DNA of 64,000 nt from Tubiluchus corallicola (lineage: Eukaryota; Priapulida; Priapulimorpha; Priapulimorphida; Tubiluchidae): positions 434,001 to 498,000 of the forward strand of contig JAQGDQ010000088.1 in the NCBI GenBank assembly GCA_030141605.1, read 5' to 3'. The translations under genes and the position numbers were made by a program. Of the stretch, positions 47,457-60,800 are shown piece after piece (position 1 is the first letter of the stretch; each line of letters starts with the position of its first letter). The notes beneath the pieces are model-generated. The model was not told the DNA's origin. It did not search any database and was given only the letters and a program-made list of their open reading frames with translations.

Positions 47457-47861
47457 TAGGGGTGAGCATTCTCTCTCAGAAAGCAAATTCAAATCGAATT
47501 TGTGACTTTCGAATTTGAATCGAACCGAATTTCAGTATTTCGAATCTGAACCGAATTCGAATTTAATGTGAAAGATTTTCAAACAAGTTTTTGAACCACT
47601 AGTAGAAAGTTGCCTTACAAAGATCACTCATTGTATTTGATTTTGTTCTGCGGTATTCCATAAAACCACTAATAGATTATTAGAACAGAACAGAAACTGC
47701 AGCTAAATTGTGCTAATTACATGCTGTTTCAAACATTTTAATGATAAAGAACATGCATTACATAGCTTAAGTGCTGAACTATTCGAATCTATAACTTTAG
47801 GTTCGAATCGAATTTTAACTAAAAAAACTCTTCGAACTTGAATGATCAATACTTATCCCTA
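47457..47861. mobile_element. hAT-type MITE with TCGAAT subterminal repeats
   Basis: A 405-bp element with ends TAGGGGTGAGCATT and, reversed, TAGGGATAAGTATT (11 of 14 match), flanked by a perfect 8-bp duplication TTCACAAG at 47449-47456 and 47862-47869. Both subterminal regions are dense in TCGAAT/ATTCGA. No coding capacity. A related copy lies inverted at the right edge of the window. Confidence 0.85.
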
Positions 47862-48424
47862 TTCACAAGTCATACTGCAAATGAAAACACTTCAAGGCCA
47901 CATTAGCTCATGCATCCTGATACGAATCTTCTTTGTCACAAGCACAGCAGTACTTGTAAACCGTCGTGGCATTGCCTGATGTGCAATACTGCATTCCAAA
48001 TGACCATTTGTTTCATTGAAACTTCATCATAAATTTCTATGTCGATGCCATGATACGGTGTGTAATAAGTTAGCACAGCGTTGTGCACACCCAGTACTTC
48101 GGACAAATGAGTTGCCACGAGAAGCAGCACTGTGGAAATTTGCACCTGGTTTACTGTAAATTTGCCTTTGTCATGCATACTTTTCTATACAAATTTGCTT
48201 TTTTCATGTACATATGCATTGCTACGAAAAACAGCATTGTGGAAATGCGTTGGGAGATTTATTAGGCTGTAGGAATGTTCAATCGAAGAGAAGTATGGAT
48301 AGTAAACGGACATGCTGATGCATGAAGTTTGGATGGATGATTCGTGGCAAACAGAGTAAATGGCAAAAGCAAAAGTGGTAGTCCTCTGTTTAACTAGAAA
48401 AATAAAGATGATATGGAGCATTTG
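47862..48424. other. noncoding DNA with an imperfect ~109-bp duplication
   Basis: CACGAGAAGCAGCACTGTGG near 48115 recurs as TACGAAAAACAGCATTGTGG near 48224, with matching flanks, so an old tandem duplication is likely. No gene recognised. Confidence 0.45.
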
Positions 48425-48925
<501 letters not shown>

Positions 48926-49492
48926 ATAAACAAAAATAATTGAATGGATATTACTGAAAATGGATTTACAGGCCAGTCGAGTGACCCTATGACTCTCCCG
49001 TTCTGATAAAAAAGGGTTTGAGACAAAGATGATGAAGATTCAGCTGATCCGTCAAGTCTACACTTAGTGTTCAATGGCAGCGTCCAGTTTTCAGTTTGTC
49101 AGAATGCTTATTAGTTTGTGAAATTGGTATCAGATTGATTCCTTGCTTTTTGCATAAGACCTCATAAAATTATGTAGAAATGGCCATAAAGTAAGCACGG
49201 TCAGATTTGTCGTAGCTTTACTGGTTCTGAACTTTCAAAGAACTGGGCCAAGCAAAATTAGTGTGCCGCGAATAGCTATTTCTCTCACTTTACTTTCCGT
49301 CCATCCTTTAGATCTTTCGATATATAACTGATAGTTCCGTTTTAAATGGGAGACTGAGGTTTTGCTAATCAGTGTGTTGCCGTTATGTTAACTTTGAACT
49401 TGTAAACTTTTTCACACGTCGTTTTTTTAAATGTGGCTTATCAGTATCCACGTACGCGTTTGTGTTTTACTGGACTAGATTCTTGATTAAAA
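48926..49492 (+). promoter_or_regulatory. upstream region of the SNX gene
   Basis: No coding signal; probable promoter and 5' UTR. No clear TATA box or initiator can be picked. Confidence 0.3.
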
Positions 49493-49670
49493 ATGTCGTT
49501 CATATCACATATTCCTTTTATAAAAGACAGTGTTCGTCAAACACAAGAAGTTGAAGAAACTCCAAGAAATATACAGGATGAACTTGCAGATGAAGGAGCT
49601 TCTGGAACTCCAGAGTTTTCTGGCCACTTAGCATTTGCAGAGAAAGTTGATCACGATCGAAAGGTCAAAA
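49493..49670 (+). CDS. SNX exon 1
   Basis: Encodes the polar, acidic N-terminal 59 residues plus one base; donor AAAA|GTGAGA. Confidence 0.75.
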
Positions 49671-51817
49671 GTGAGATTATTAATGTTATAATTTGTAAAA
49701 AAACTCATAACGAGACTTGCAGGTAGGCGATGGTTGTTTTATAATAATCAGATTTAATGATCTTATCTTATGATTGTTAGAATTGCAAATTAAAGTGCCA
49801 TGTTTATTTCAGCTCATACTGAATTTTTATTTTTCAGTTGTATTTTTTAGTTAGGCATTATTTAGCCAACTAGCCCATATACACCAGAGTAGAGCATGAT
49901 ACTTGGTCCATCCCATGTACCGTGCTTGCTACTTTGGCTGATCCAAATGGCATGCACAGTACAGGAGCTGCGAAGAAGTTTATAGGCTTATTCACTGCTA
50001 TAATTGAAAAATATGGCTAAAACACTAGAAAATCGCTGCAAAAGATAAATTGTGATTTCGAACAAAATTAAAATTGAATTACAAGATTTCAGAATCGTCC
50101 ATCACTAATAATTATTTGACAAGCCAAATACATTTTTCTAAAGTTTTTGGTTCATATAACTGACAATACCAGTATATAGTTTTTAAACTATTTTTTACAC
50201 ACAGGAAGTGTGCAGTTTTATTCATAGTTAATTGCTTTAAAATCAGGCTCAGTTGTCATCTCAGTTTGCATTTTGTCAACAAGAATACTAAATTAGAACG
50301 AAAAAAGTCTATCTACATTTTATTTTATTAAAATTAATTATTGTTATTATTATTATTGATAATAATATCGTTTAATTATTTTATTGTAAAATTGCATAGG
50401 ACTCGGGCAAGATAAATAATTCAAGTTTTTAAATCATTGAAGTGTGTAGTGCACATAGAGATAAACCAGCATTAAATGCAGTCGGATGCTACTTGTTCAA
50501 ATGCCACAAGTAAGCTCACATAAAATTCTGATTACTTATAAAATCTGTGCGCACTTGGGCAGCTCACGTAGCACACATGTTTCTGAGATATATTGTGCAT
50601 GTGGGGTAGTGCAAGTACTGCATATACGGGCTAGAGTGCCAAATGATGCCCGGCACTTTGTCATATTTTTCTTTATAATACGAGTTTCAAATTTGCAGAT
50701 ATTTATGAAGTTCAGAAAACAAATTCGTGTATAAGTGAAGATATGACAGGAGTAGATTCTCAGGGGAAATTTCACGCTTTGGAAACTATCGTTTTTGAAG
50801 TCACTCGAGCAGAATGTGTGACAGAAGGAAGGCACACTTTTGTAGTGAGTAAACTGTAATAATTAAAAACAGAAAACCCTTTGCAAATACGAAACATTAC
50901 AAATAAATATTTTGCCGGTCACAGTTACTACTGTACTGACAGGATTACTCTACCGTACGTCCCATAACACAGATTAAGTATGAGTCTTTCTAGCAGTTTA
51001 CATAAAGTTACTACAATAGACGTTTTTCTGTTTTTCTTTTCATGTTGGCTGTACATGTACTCAGTATTTTGTGGAACTTACAGAATTGCGTGAAATACTC
51101 TAATCTAAGTTTAGTGTGAATAAATTATTCTTTTCGTAGGTGTACTGGCTGATGGTTATCAAAACCCCAGGCTTAGACGAGCGTCCTACTGTAATAAAAC
51201 GACGGTATACTGATTTTCACAACTTGCATGAAAAACTAAAGGAACAATTACCTGATTTAATTAAGCCTTTGGATTTCCCAAAGAAGTTGCTGATTGGAAA
51301 TTTTAAATTTGAAAATATTAAGCAGAGAAGTCGAGCCTTTGAGAATTACCTTTCAGCATTGTACTCAATCGAGCGGATACGTAATAACGAACATTTTTTG
51401 CATTTCTTTTATGTTCCTGAGTTGTCTAAAGCTTACGATTGTATCCGAAGTGGAGATTATGCTGATGGTGTGCCAATTATGACTGCTGGATTACATATTC
51501 AACAGAAGTTGTTAGGAGAAAGGCATGCAGAGACAATAGCCACACTTTGCGGTTTAATTGTGTTATATAACATGACAGAAAATTTGCTGGAAGCATTGGC
51601 AAAATGTGAAAAGTGTTTATCTTCAATTGGCAGTGATGTGAGGCAAGTTTACCTTGTTCCGTTGTTGCAATTAAGTATACGGTTGTGCTGGTCCCTTGGC
51701 AAAGATAAGCGGCACTTGGAACAGTGGCTGCATGACTTACGTACGAAAGGCTTAGATGTAGATGGTGCTCCAACTTTGCTTGAAATGGCTGTTAGAAGAT
51801 TTGCAACAAACACATAG
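49493..51817 (+). CDS. SNX20/SNX21-type sorting nexin (PX plus PXB domains), three exons
   Basis: Exons 49493-49670, 50699-50844 and 51140-51817 join in phase to 333 codons, close to vertebrate SNX20 and SNX21 lengths. Seen: a short polar N-terminus; a PX domain (about residues 88-200) with RRYTDF at 129-134, whose Arg and Tyr contact phosphoinositide, a proline/lysine loop LDFPKKLLIGNF and an Arg-rich KQRSRAFENYL helix; then a helical PXB region (about 205-330) with HIQQKLLGERHAETIATLC and ALAKCEKCL, TPR-like as in SNX20/21. By homology it binds endosomal phosphoinositides and takes part in cargo sorting. There is no BAR domain. The start has a plausible context, but the N-terminal residues are poorly conserved. 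Confidence 0.9.
49671..50698 (+). other. SNX intron 1
   Basis: 1.03 kb, AT-rich, with a short AT palindromic patch near 50340-50370; nothing else recognised. Confidence 0.7.
50699..50844 (+). CDS. SNX exon 2 (start of PX domain)
   Basis: 146 bases from TTTGCAG to GTGAGT. It encodes KFHALETIVFEVTRAECVTE, the first strands of the PX fold. Confidence 0.85.
51140..51817 (+). CDS. SNX exon 3 (PX core, PXB, stop)
   Basis: 678 bases from acceptor TTTCGTAG to TAG, carrying RRYTDF and the whole PXB region in one frame. The intron before it (50845-51139) is 295 bases. Confidence 0.93.
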   Translation: MYWLMVIKTPGLDERPTVIKRRYTDFHNLHEKLKEQLPDLIKPLDFPKKLLIGNFKFENIKQRSRAFENYLSALYSIERIRNNEHFLHFFYVPELSKAYDCIRSGDYADGVPIMTAGLHIQQKLLGERHAETIATLCGLIVLYNMTENLLEALAKCEKCLSSIGSDVRQVYLVPLLQLSIRLCWSLGKDKRHLEQWLHDLRTKGLDVDGAPTLLEMAVRRFATNT

Positions 51818-52642
51818 CATTATCTAAGCTTTAGTAGTACAAACTACGGTTCAAGTGGATTTCTTAATTTGTGTGAAATTTGCCATATATGAACTTCATA
51901 TACAGTATCTGATTTTGCAGTGTATTAAAAAATTACACATATTATTAGTAGAAATAATAACGTAAGGTTGTGAATTATAGGTATTAACACCTCCTGCATG
52001 TAATTTCTTACACGCTAAAATACAGGCTGCACCTTTTGCAATTTCTGAAGAGTTAACACTAAAATATCACTAAGAGTTAAGAGCTAAAATATCATTCTTG
52101 AATCATTTGGGAAAACATAGTTGCTAACAAAATTTTGGTTTTAGAATTCCTTCTAACTTTTGTCAGGTTTTGTTTACATATGTTTGTCTGAAGCTATATT
52201 AGGTGCTTTTTAAATAATGCGGTGCAAAGACGTAGAAAATGTTTCATACATATAGTTTTTGCAGTGCATAACATTTAAGTTGCACTGCACTTTTAATTTA
52301 GTTGGCAATTAATATTTATAATGAACACTAAAAACTGTGCATGATTATGTCGTAAATATTGCATCTGAACATGTGTCGCTGAAAATGTGAGTATGTTGTT
52401 GAAGGAATTAATATAACTACAGGTCTTTACTTGTGACTACTCTTTTTGAGTCCTGGAGGGTTTGCAAATTTTGCGAAATAATAAATAGAATGTGTTTAAA
52501 CTTTAAATGCAATTTCTAAGTATTATTTCTAGTAGTCTGTAGTTCTGCATTTACAAGGTTCATGATTAATGGCTTGTTTAACTTAGTCCTGCTAGTTTAC
52601 AAGTATCAGAACATTAAAAAAATTTAAAAATGAAACCATAAT
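51818..52642 (+). other. SNX 3' UTR
   Basis: AT-rich, no coding signal. An earlier AATAAA lies at 52480-52485. Confidence 0.5.
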
Positions 52643-52648
52643 AATAAA
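52643..52648 (+). terminator. probable poly(A) signal of the SNX gene
   Basis: AATAAA followed at once by GGGTGTGGTGTTGTTTTA, a good GT/T-rich downstream element. Confidence 0.5.
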
Positions 52649-55600
52649 GGGTGTGGTGTTGTTTTACTTATGTATTAACAGTACATGTGTAACATGTGCT
52701 ACAACACTCGAAATAGTATAAATCTCTCCGTTTGTTACCAGTTCTACTTAGAACGTCTTTTGAAGATAACTTGCACTTTGTGAAATGTTTTTATCTGTCA
52801 GTGTAGCAGCTACCTACATATACTGGGGTCAGTAATGTATGCATTATTAAGTTATTATTTTTAGGATCTACATGAATGAGTAATTTGTAAACAATAGAGT
52901 TTGTCACAGGTGTATATTTTTTGACTTCAGGCTATTTTTATTTTCTAAGTTTTATGTATATGTTGGACTAGGTTAATGTAATTTTGTTTTACAGGTACCG
53001 TACCATATGCGTTAAGATAAGCAAAAACCGTGGAAAAATCTACTATGAAAATGCATTTTTAAATCACCAGGCACCTAGTCAGTAGTGTCCAACAGCCACT
53101 TAACAGTAGCATTTCATAGATTACTTCTAGGTTAGAACTTAGAAAACATAATAGTAAGAAAGACCACTGACATTAAATTAATATCAATAACACAGCTCAT
53201 CACTGTTCATAACTCTAAATGTTTGATGGGGATATCTGGCTACCATCATCATTAGCAGGGAATAAGTTAATAAGCCTAATTATAAGTCTAAAAATTGTAA
53301 ATAAAAGCAATTTCCTCTACGAGCTTCAGCAATGACTAACTATGGAATGCCTACAACTACTGAAATAATAATTAGCAAACTCTGTTTTAATTAATGTGTA
53401 GTTTAATGTGCACTTTCTAGATTTAACATAAATGTTTTTCGGTTAGCAACTGTATCATTAAAGTAAAGTAACTTTCTAATTCCCTTTTACAATCATTTTT
53501 ATGTTTATACCTGTTGATGATAACAATGTTGAAATACGAGCATGTCGAAATGCTCAGGAAATACATAGTTTATATTCATAGGAAGGCCAATTAATTGGAA
53601 TACCAAGAAACCATTCATTAAAGCTAGAAATTTCTTTTTTAAGTTAGCTCTCCGAGTAAAGAGGCGAAAGTATGAAGACTTCTAGAGTTCAGTTCTACAT
53701 CGTTAATTTTCTAATTATACGTAACTGCAACTATATATTTCCTTTGTGATAAATGTAATTCCTGATTATCGCACTCTACATACTGCAATATGAAGTAAAA
53801 TTTCTAATTACACTAGCCACTACTATTGGAAATAAAAGATCTTAGGTAAAAAGCTTAGCTTTTGTTAATGCTGATGAGTATTATTTTGGTGAGTGCCTGT
53901 GCTCAAAACCATATTAATTTTAGTCTAGATCGAGTGCCGGAATTGTGTCTTTCGGGTTAGAACTGATGATGCAATTGGCCATAAGACAAACTTCTTTGCA
54001 GTCTCGCAGAAATATAGCACTTTTTCAAACGAACATCTTTTTTCTCTAGTTGATTTTATTCACTCTAATAAACCTCTAGTGACCCTATTTTAACAGAGAA
54101 TTTTATTATTCTATATGTAAGAAGTAGCAACAAATCTTGATGGTTAATTATAGGCAACTAAAACAGTATTAAGTAGTTCAAGGTTACAGTACGTAGCGCA
54201 TTGATAATTTTGATTGATAATACTGATAATTTTCTGATGTCACAAAATTTATTAATTAACCAAAGTACAAAATGAAGGTAACAGTTACCTCATTTCTATT
54301 TTGACATATGGACATAGAAAAAATATTTTAAGATCATTGATTTTTTTAATCGCTAGTTAACATATTTTACAGTACAGTAAAAAAAGTCGTATAAAATGCA
54401 ACAACGCAGTTCTTTGTTGAGTCATTAACGAATATTGTAACGTAAATAAAGCAGACTCGATGTGTGCTTAATATGTAGCAAAGTACAATAATATGTCATT
54501 GACATAGTATACTTTATACAAATACAGGCAATTGAAATTTCACATAAAGCTGGACCTCAAATCATGTATGCACATCAAGCAATGTTTGTTAAATTAGCTG
54601 GGGGTATTTCATTCCATGCGAGTGTAATACCAAATCAATAGCTCTGTAGATTAATAATATCACCATTTACGCATTATGCATTTATATAACATAGTACATA
54701 AAGTCCAGATTTGAACAAAATGATGCACAGACATTGCTATCAGTTTTATGTAATCAAATTGAGACAACTGAGGCAGAGCATTATCACCCATAATTACTGT
54801 ATTCTGCTATTCCTATATTTATTACCAGACTTAAGCTAAACTTGACTAGATGTTAGTTTCAATGGCAATGGATGGGTTTATTTTGGTCATTACACTAAAC
54901 ACTACATTAACACTGTTTACACTACAAAGAGAGATGTGGTCAAGCCCTGCTTCTTTTCAGGAAAAACTTGCATCATTTGCACTGTTGTAAGGAACAATTT
55001 CACTTGACAAATGAAACTGTACATTGTCTGAACTTTTGTGCTCAACACACTGTCTTATAAATAAATATACATCTACATGCAGTTCTACTTGATAAATTTT
55101 TTCAACTACATCACTGAATACTTGTGTACCAATTTAAAATTCACCCGACATGATATCTGTCCAAAAGAATACTGCGTCACACAAATACAAAATGACTAAG
55201 AGGGAAATGGCCCTTCAACCAGGGTGGATATCCATAAGAGTTGCCTGTGGACTCATTTTAAATCATGGATTCTACTGTAAACAGGTTTTTAATAACAGCC
55301 TTTAACTTTTGAGATGTGTGCTTACAAAGAGGACTTTAGTTGAATGAGCAGAAAATTTGACCAAGTCGTTGACTTATCTGCTGGTTAAATGCATTAAATT
55401 TTGACTACAGTTTGATTTTTGCTATTACATGGTAATCATGGTAATACACGAGAGCGTGATTTTTGTCAATTAGAGGTGTGTCACTGCTTTAAAGAGCTAG
55501 AGCAAAATGTGCAACATAATTCAAAGAAAATAATAAGCACAATACATAATTTTGGTAATACATGTACACATAAACATCACCTAAGCGACATATACAACAA

Positions 55601-55952
55601 CATCCAATAATAATACATTTTCAATGAATGTACACCACTCTGCAGGTGAGGATGATTGTATAAGAGCGCAATGCATAAAAATGTGTGCTGCTGTTCAATG
55701 AAAATGAAACAAATAAAGCAGCAAAAGAGATACTTTCTTTTCTTGTAGCTATATACAATTTAGTACATCAAATTATAAGCAGCGAGTATTTCTTCAAAAT
55801 GTGAATTTATAGTTAGTTATACAAGCTAAACATATAATGTAGTAGCAAAACTTTACAATAAAGTTTGTCGCATCCAAATACATGTATGACACTAAGTTAC
55901 TGTTGTGCAAATTGCCAAAATCCCCATTCACCATCATCTTTCTATTTTCCTA
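52649..55952. other. intergenic DNA
   Basis: 3.3 kb of AT-rich sequence with no exon, RNA gene or transposon that I can recognise on either strand. Confidence 0.5.
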
Positions 55953-56295
55953 TTTATTATCATCTACTGTGATAAAATGTGAAAGTTAAGTACTATGCTT
56001 GTTTTAATGTTGTTATTACCTAAATGAATTATATGTATGCATGTATAATCTTCAAGATCAACATAATTGAGTTCCCCAGTCCAGAAATGAACCGGACATG
56101 GTTTATTGCAAATTTGCCAGGAATGTCTAAATGCATTAGAGCAACCAATATCGCATCTGAATGCACCAAGATACATTTCACACACAAGCTGTGCAAATGA
56201 ACAAATCTGAAAGCCAAAAGCGCACTTTGCCATAGCTATATTGAGAATGCAAAACAATAAAATAAACGATGTATATAACAATGCAAAAAGCAATT
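55953..56295 (-). CDS. candidate terminal exon of a small secreted cysteine-rich protein (unrecognised)
   Basis: On the minus strand an acceptor, TTCTTTTTACCAG, precedes an open frame of about 109 codons, ending at a TAG (55964-55966) with AATAAA (55953-55958) five bases later and a G/T-rich stretch beyond. The frame starts with a signal-peptide-like hydrophobic run ending ILNIAMA|KC. Seven cysteines follow, spaced x6, x6, x8, x3, x10, x3 between C24 and C66, with another near residue 83 (numbering from the TTG codon). No ATG starts the hydrophobic part, so an upstream exon ending in phase 1 would have to supply it; I could not find one. It does not join the phase-0 exons of the neighbouring MARVEL gene. 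The family is unknown, and chance cannot be excluded. Confidence 0.35.
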
Positions 56296-57770
56296 CTGGT
56301 AAAAAGAATTAGCTTTAATATAATACTTATTTTAAAATTCCACTAAATGTAGAAGCTCATGAAAAAAATTTGATTACTAACTGTTTGTTAAAAAATAAAA
56401 TATTACTACCTATTTTTGACAATGATTATGATAATATATCTTTATAGTGTCTATTACTGAATCAGTATGTTAGAATTCAGCATTTCATTTATTACATAAA
56501 ACTTCAGATTTATACACATTGAGATTACTTAGCTGGAAGAATATCCTACACTCCATAAAATCACATCAAGCTTTTGTCTCAGCCTAAAATTTTGTGCTTT
56601 TTTATACTTATCACAACAGCCATGATTCTAGAAGTTTAAATGCAATCTAGTCATTCAATGATGAAGACATTACAATAAGAAATTTAGTGAGAATGTAGCA
56701 AAGCTATACCGAGTACAATGGAATAACTTATTAAATACCTGATAATGATATTCAAGCTTGGTGTTACACATGATCTCACAAATTTACATTTTACACAATT
56801 AAGATTATCTAAAAAAGTTTGCTTAACACAAATCTGTTATGTACTAAAAGTAAGATAAAAATAAGATGCAAATACAAATTCTGATGAGAAAAAAAATAAA
56901 GATTCAAAACAGCATTGGAATGATATTTTGTATACATTTATAATGATAAAAAGTAGTGCTTTAATAAAGCTCATTAAATGGAAAAAACAAAGGACTAAGC
57001 AAACGACAATATTACAAGTAGTACTCTATTTACAAATGCTCACCTTTTCTAAAGCAAAGCACTTCCATGTCTAATATTAAAATTACAACATGATAAAAAA
57101 TGCAAAAGTATATAATTAAAAGTTTCGAAGCATATATGGCGACAATTAAAATAATGCATAAAACTAAATACGAACTAATACACAGCAGATTTTTTTCAAT
57201 TTAAAAAAATACAAGGTTTTTTTCTAGTGAAAGTGAATGGAACATTTTTAAAAATAAACATATTTTGTATATCATAAATGTAATAAAATATATATATATA
57301 TTTACATCACTGTGCATGTGAAAATTATATATTCATTTTGATTTAAATTGAATAATATTTAGCTAACCTTTTTTTACTACAAGACTTGCTGCACAACTAA
57401 TATTATTTACAAATTTTCAAGAAATATACTTATCTGGACAATTGTTCAATAAAAGCTATTCACCATAAAAACCAATCATAAACATGTTTGACAACAATTT
57501 AAGTTTTTCAAAATAAGGTCGTCCCTTAGGAAAATCTTTAGTATTATTTATACAAAACTCAGATTATCTTATACGGAATAACATAAAACTACATTACTAA
57601 AGAATCCACACCTAGCTAATTGACATTTATGGCATTTGAGTATTTTCAATTACTATAACTGATCCTCGCATGGCAAGAAAATGAGTTAAGCGATTTTAGT
57701 CCTCCAATATAATGCGCATACAATATTGCAGAAATAGATAGAGGATTTTTGCAAGAGAATATTAATTTAC
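56296..57770 (-). other. 3' UTR or flank of the MARVEL gene
   Basis: AT-rich, no coding signal; a TATATA run lies near 57290. TTTATT (minus-strand AATAAA) occurs near 56490. The 3' end is not placed. Confidence 0.4.
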
Positions 57771-57893
57771 CTAGGTTTCTACTGTTGAAACCGTTTGCAG
57801 CCGCTGCCTGTCAAATAAGCCATAGCCTTTGTACTGACGAAAGGAGGTGTAGGTGATGTAGCCCGCTATAATCATACATATATAGCCCATCAA
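57771..57893 (-). CDS. MARVEL gene exon 4 (TM4, C-terminus)
   Basis: 40 codons and TAG, after acceptor TATTTAG. It encodes TM4 and the short tail FDRQRLQTVSTVET. Confidence 0.8.
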   Translation of the reverse strand: MMGYICMIIAGYITYTSFRQYKGYGLFDRQRLQTVSTVET

Positions 57894-60800
57894 CTAAATA
57901 AAAACAGGATGAGTTATAACATAGATCTGAGCCTGCAGGTCTGGCTATAATATGTGTATTAGGAATTTAGGAGTCACAAATCCAAAAATATATTAAAGAA
58001 TTGCATAGCTCTTCGATAGACCTTGCACGAATGCAGAAAATATTTTCTTCAATTTACTCTGCAAGTCAGGTATTTTGGGCATGACCGAAGCCCAAAAATT
58101 TCAGTGAAATTTGCAAAACTTAACCAAACACTGCATTTGTCAGAAAATACTAGCTCAGTCATTTCAAAATAAATTTTGCAGAATATAAATTTCTCTAGCT
58201 TACTAAAATACATATGAAAACGAATGAAATTTTGATACATACCACAGATATAATAAGTTGTTGATATGTCCAATTAGTAACATCAGGATAATGCTTATGA
58301 TAACGAATAATATCTTGAACAACAAGTGACGGACCCAAAGCAAAGAGAAAGAAGCACACAAAGTACAACATCAGATCCTAAAGAAACAAAACAAATTAGA
58401 GTGAAATTAGTTAATGTATATAAGCATATAAATCAAAGGTATCATCACATGCTGACTAAATAACTAGAAATAATTTAATGCAGGAAAAGTCTAAAGAAAG
58501 TTCTAAATCATTTCTCACTTAAAAAAATATGGCACAGCTTTACAATGGGACCATAAACATGTCCAGTGAATTATTAGAAGGTTCTACACTGGACATGATG
58601 TCACACACAGGCTGTAAAACAATGACTGAATTAAAAAAACATAATAAATAGTAAAACTTCAGATCGTACAAAAGGTTTTGCTTTTTGTTTCAGTAAGGAA
58701 GAAAATGCAAACTAGTCAATCATTAGTTCAACCTTTTGGCTGAATTCCAAAAACACAATTATTTTCACATACAAAGTATGGAGAATAGAAAAATGTGCTG
58801 AATAATGAAAAAAGAATACAGTAAATAAAAGCTGATGAAAAGTCCTCAAAATAGACCCAAAGGTAAGGTCATTACCAAAAAATGGCTGAAAAGCTAAAAA
58901 GTGTCTAATACTGTGAGTACGCCAATGTTTTTAAGATTTACAAAAGAAAGCAACAAGTGCATTTGTGATATAGTATTTGAACCTTCAAAAACAATCTATA
59001 CATCCACCCTATTTTTATACAGGATTTTTCTCTGTGTTTCCAAAAATGCTAAGATTGTGTCTACAGACTCTATGGTAACAGAACACAACCAACGTGTCGT
59101 TTCAACAAACAGCAATGACCGTCATCAGCAAAGCAGGTATTTATCTGAGCAGCAAATGAAGTAATAGTTATAAACTGTGTCAAATGTTCAACACTCAACT
59201 CCAGCAGGTTCTTTAGATTTAAATTACAAAATAAATTTAAGTACTACAAAAAATGAGATTTTCAACAAAATTACAAATGGATAAAATCAGTCTAAAATTA
59301 GCCTTAAAAATTCATAAAAATATCGAATAGCTTAAAAAGTTTATTCATAATATTGTAAAACGCATGCTCGGGTGGCTAAGTTTTCAAATTTGTTTACCAA
59401 AGTTACCAGTTTGAAATTTGTAAGGAAGAAGAACACTCCAATTAACACAGTTTCTAATTACTGTTACTGCGCTATAATTTTACTAGTAGGGATAATTTTG
59501 AAATACGGACCATTATTAGGTTCAAAAATGGTAGCTATATTACACAGGTCTTAAAATGGTACCTATGTTATATAGTTCACAAGGTGAAAATATACAATTT
59601 GGAACATGATTCTGAAATATTTAACATTACAAACTACAGATATTGTCAGATTTTTAAATTGCATTTGTTTAAATTGTATAAAATGAACCAAATCTATGTA
59701 TGATAAGGTTTTTCCATAAAAACATTGCAGTTTGATTAATGTATTTAAAATAAAGTTTAAACTAATAGTTTAAATATGTTTCATAGGAGTTATGTATATT
59801 TTTATGAATGAGCTAAAGGATACAGCACTCGTCAAGTTTTACCAAAATCACTTTTAAGATCACTTAAATTCACGTGATCATGAATAACCTTTTGCTTCAC
59901 GTATGCGCATACTACATATATAAGGATTAAGCGGAATATAAACTGAAATGCAAAGATAAGTTAATATTTTACCATAATAACCCAGTTAACTGGAAATGAC
60001 CTGTACAGCTTCGTAACAGAGACAAAGAGCAGTAGCAACGATGACATAAAACCAAATACTGTGACAAATAAATAGATGCGTAGTTCACTGTGCATGGGAA
60101 GTGCCATGAAGTGCTGCCGTGACGTTCCCGATGTTACGACACATATCATCGCTGCAAGAGCACATGCCTACAAACAAATATTTGAAGAATTTATATAGAA
60201 ACGTAGTCACTGATTCTGTAAATGTTTGTTCGAAGACTCGGACAGTGTTGCTGGGCTTCAATAAAGAACTTGTGTGGGAAGGACATATAAAACAATGTCA
60301 AGTAACGTAAAAACTCGTAGAACATACAAATTTTAAATGCAACTTTTGTAAGATATGCACATAAAACACTATTTGTAGTGGGTGCCAAGTGACAACAAGA
60401 CAAAGTAGCTAGCTCTATACTCAAAGCTGATAAAAGCCTGTTTAAACAGTCTACTGAACCACGAAAGCTCATATTAAACTTGAAACTTTTACGAGGTGCA
60501 AAATGACCATTTTATGGTTCTGCAGTGCAACAATATTGCTAAAAGTATGAATAAAATATTATACGGCAAATGGTAAGCACTCTGTGTTAATAACACCCAA
60601 AGCCTTACTTAGTACTACATAAATTTGTCAAAAAATGAATAATTTGAGATAAATATACTGCATCGGAATATAAAGAAGAAAACTGAAACATCACATTATA
60701 AAAGTTATAGTATTTGATAAAGCTGTTTTAATTTTACTGAGAAATGCTCTTTTTTAAGCAAAAAATTATATTTCTTACTGTGCAGTTGAGCAAACTAGAA

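Noticed and set aside
47936-48178. 80-codon minus-strand frame with protein-like composition
   Set aside because: No recognisable family, no convincing splice or start context, and it lies in an old duplicated region.
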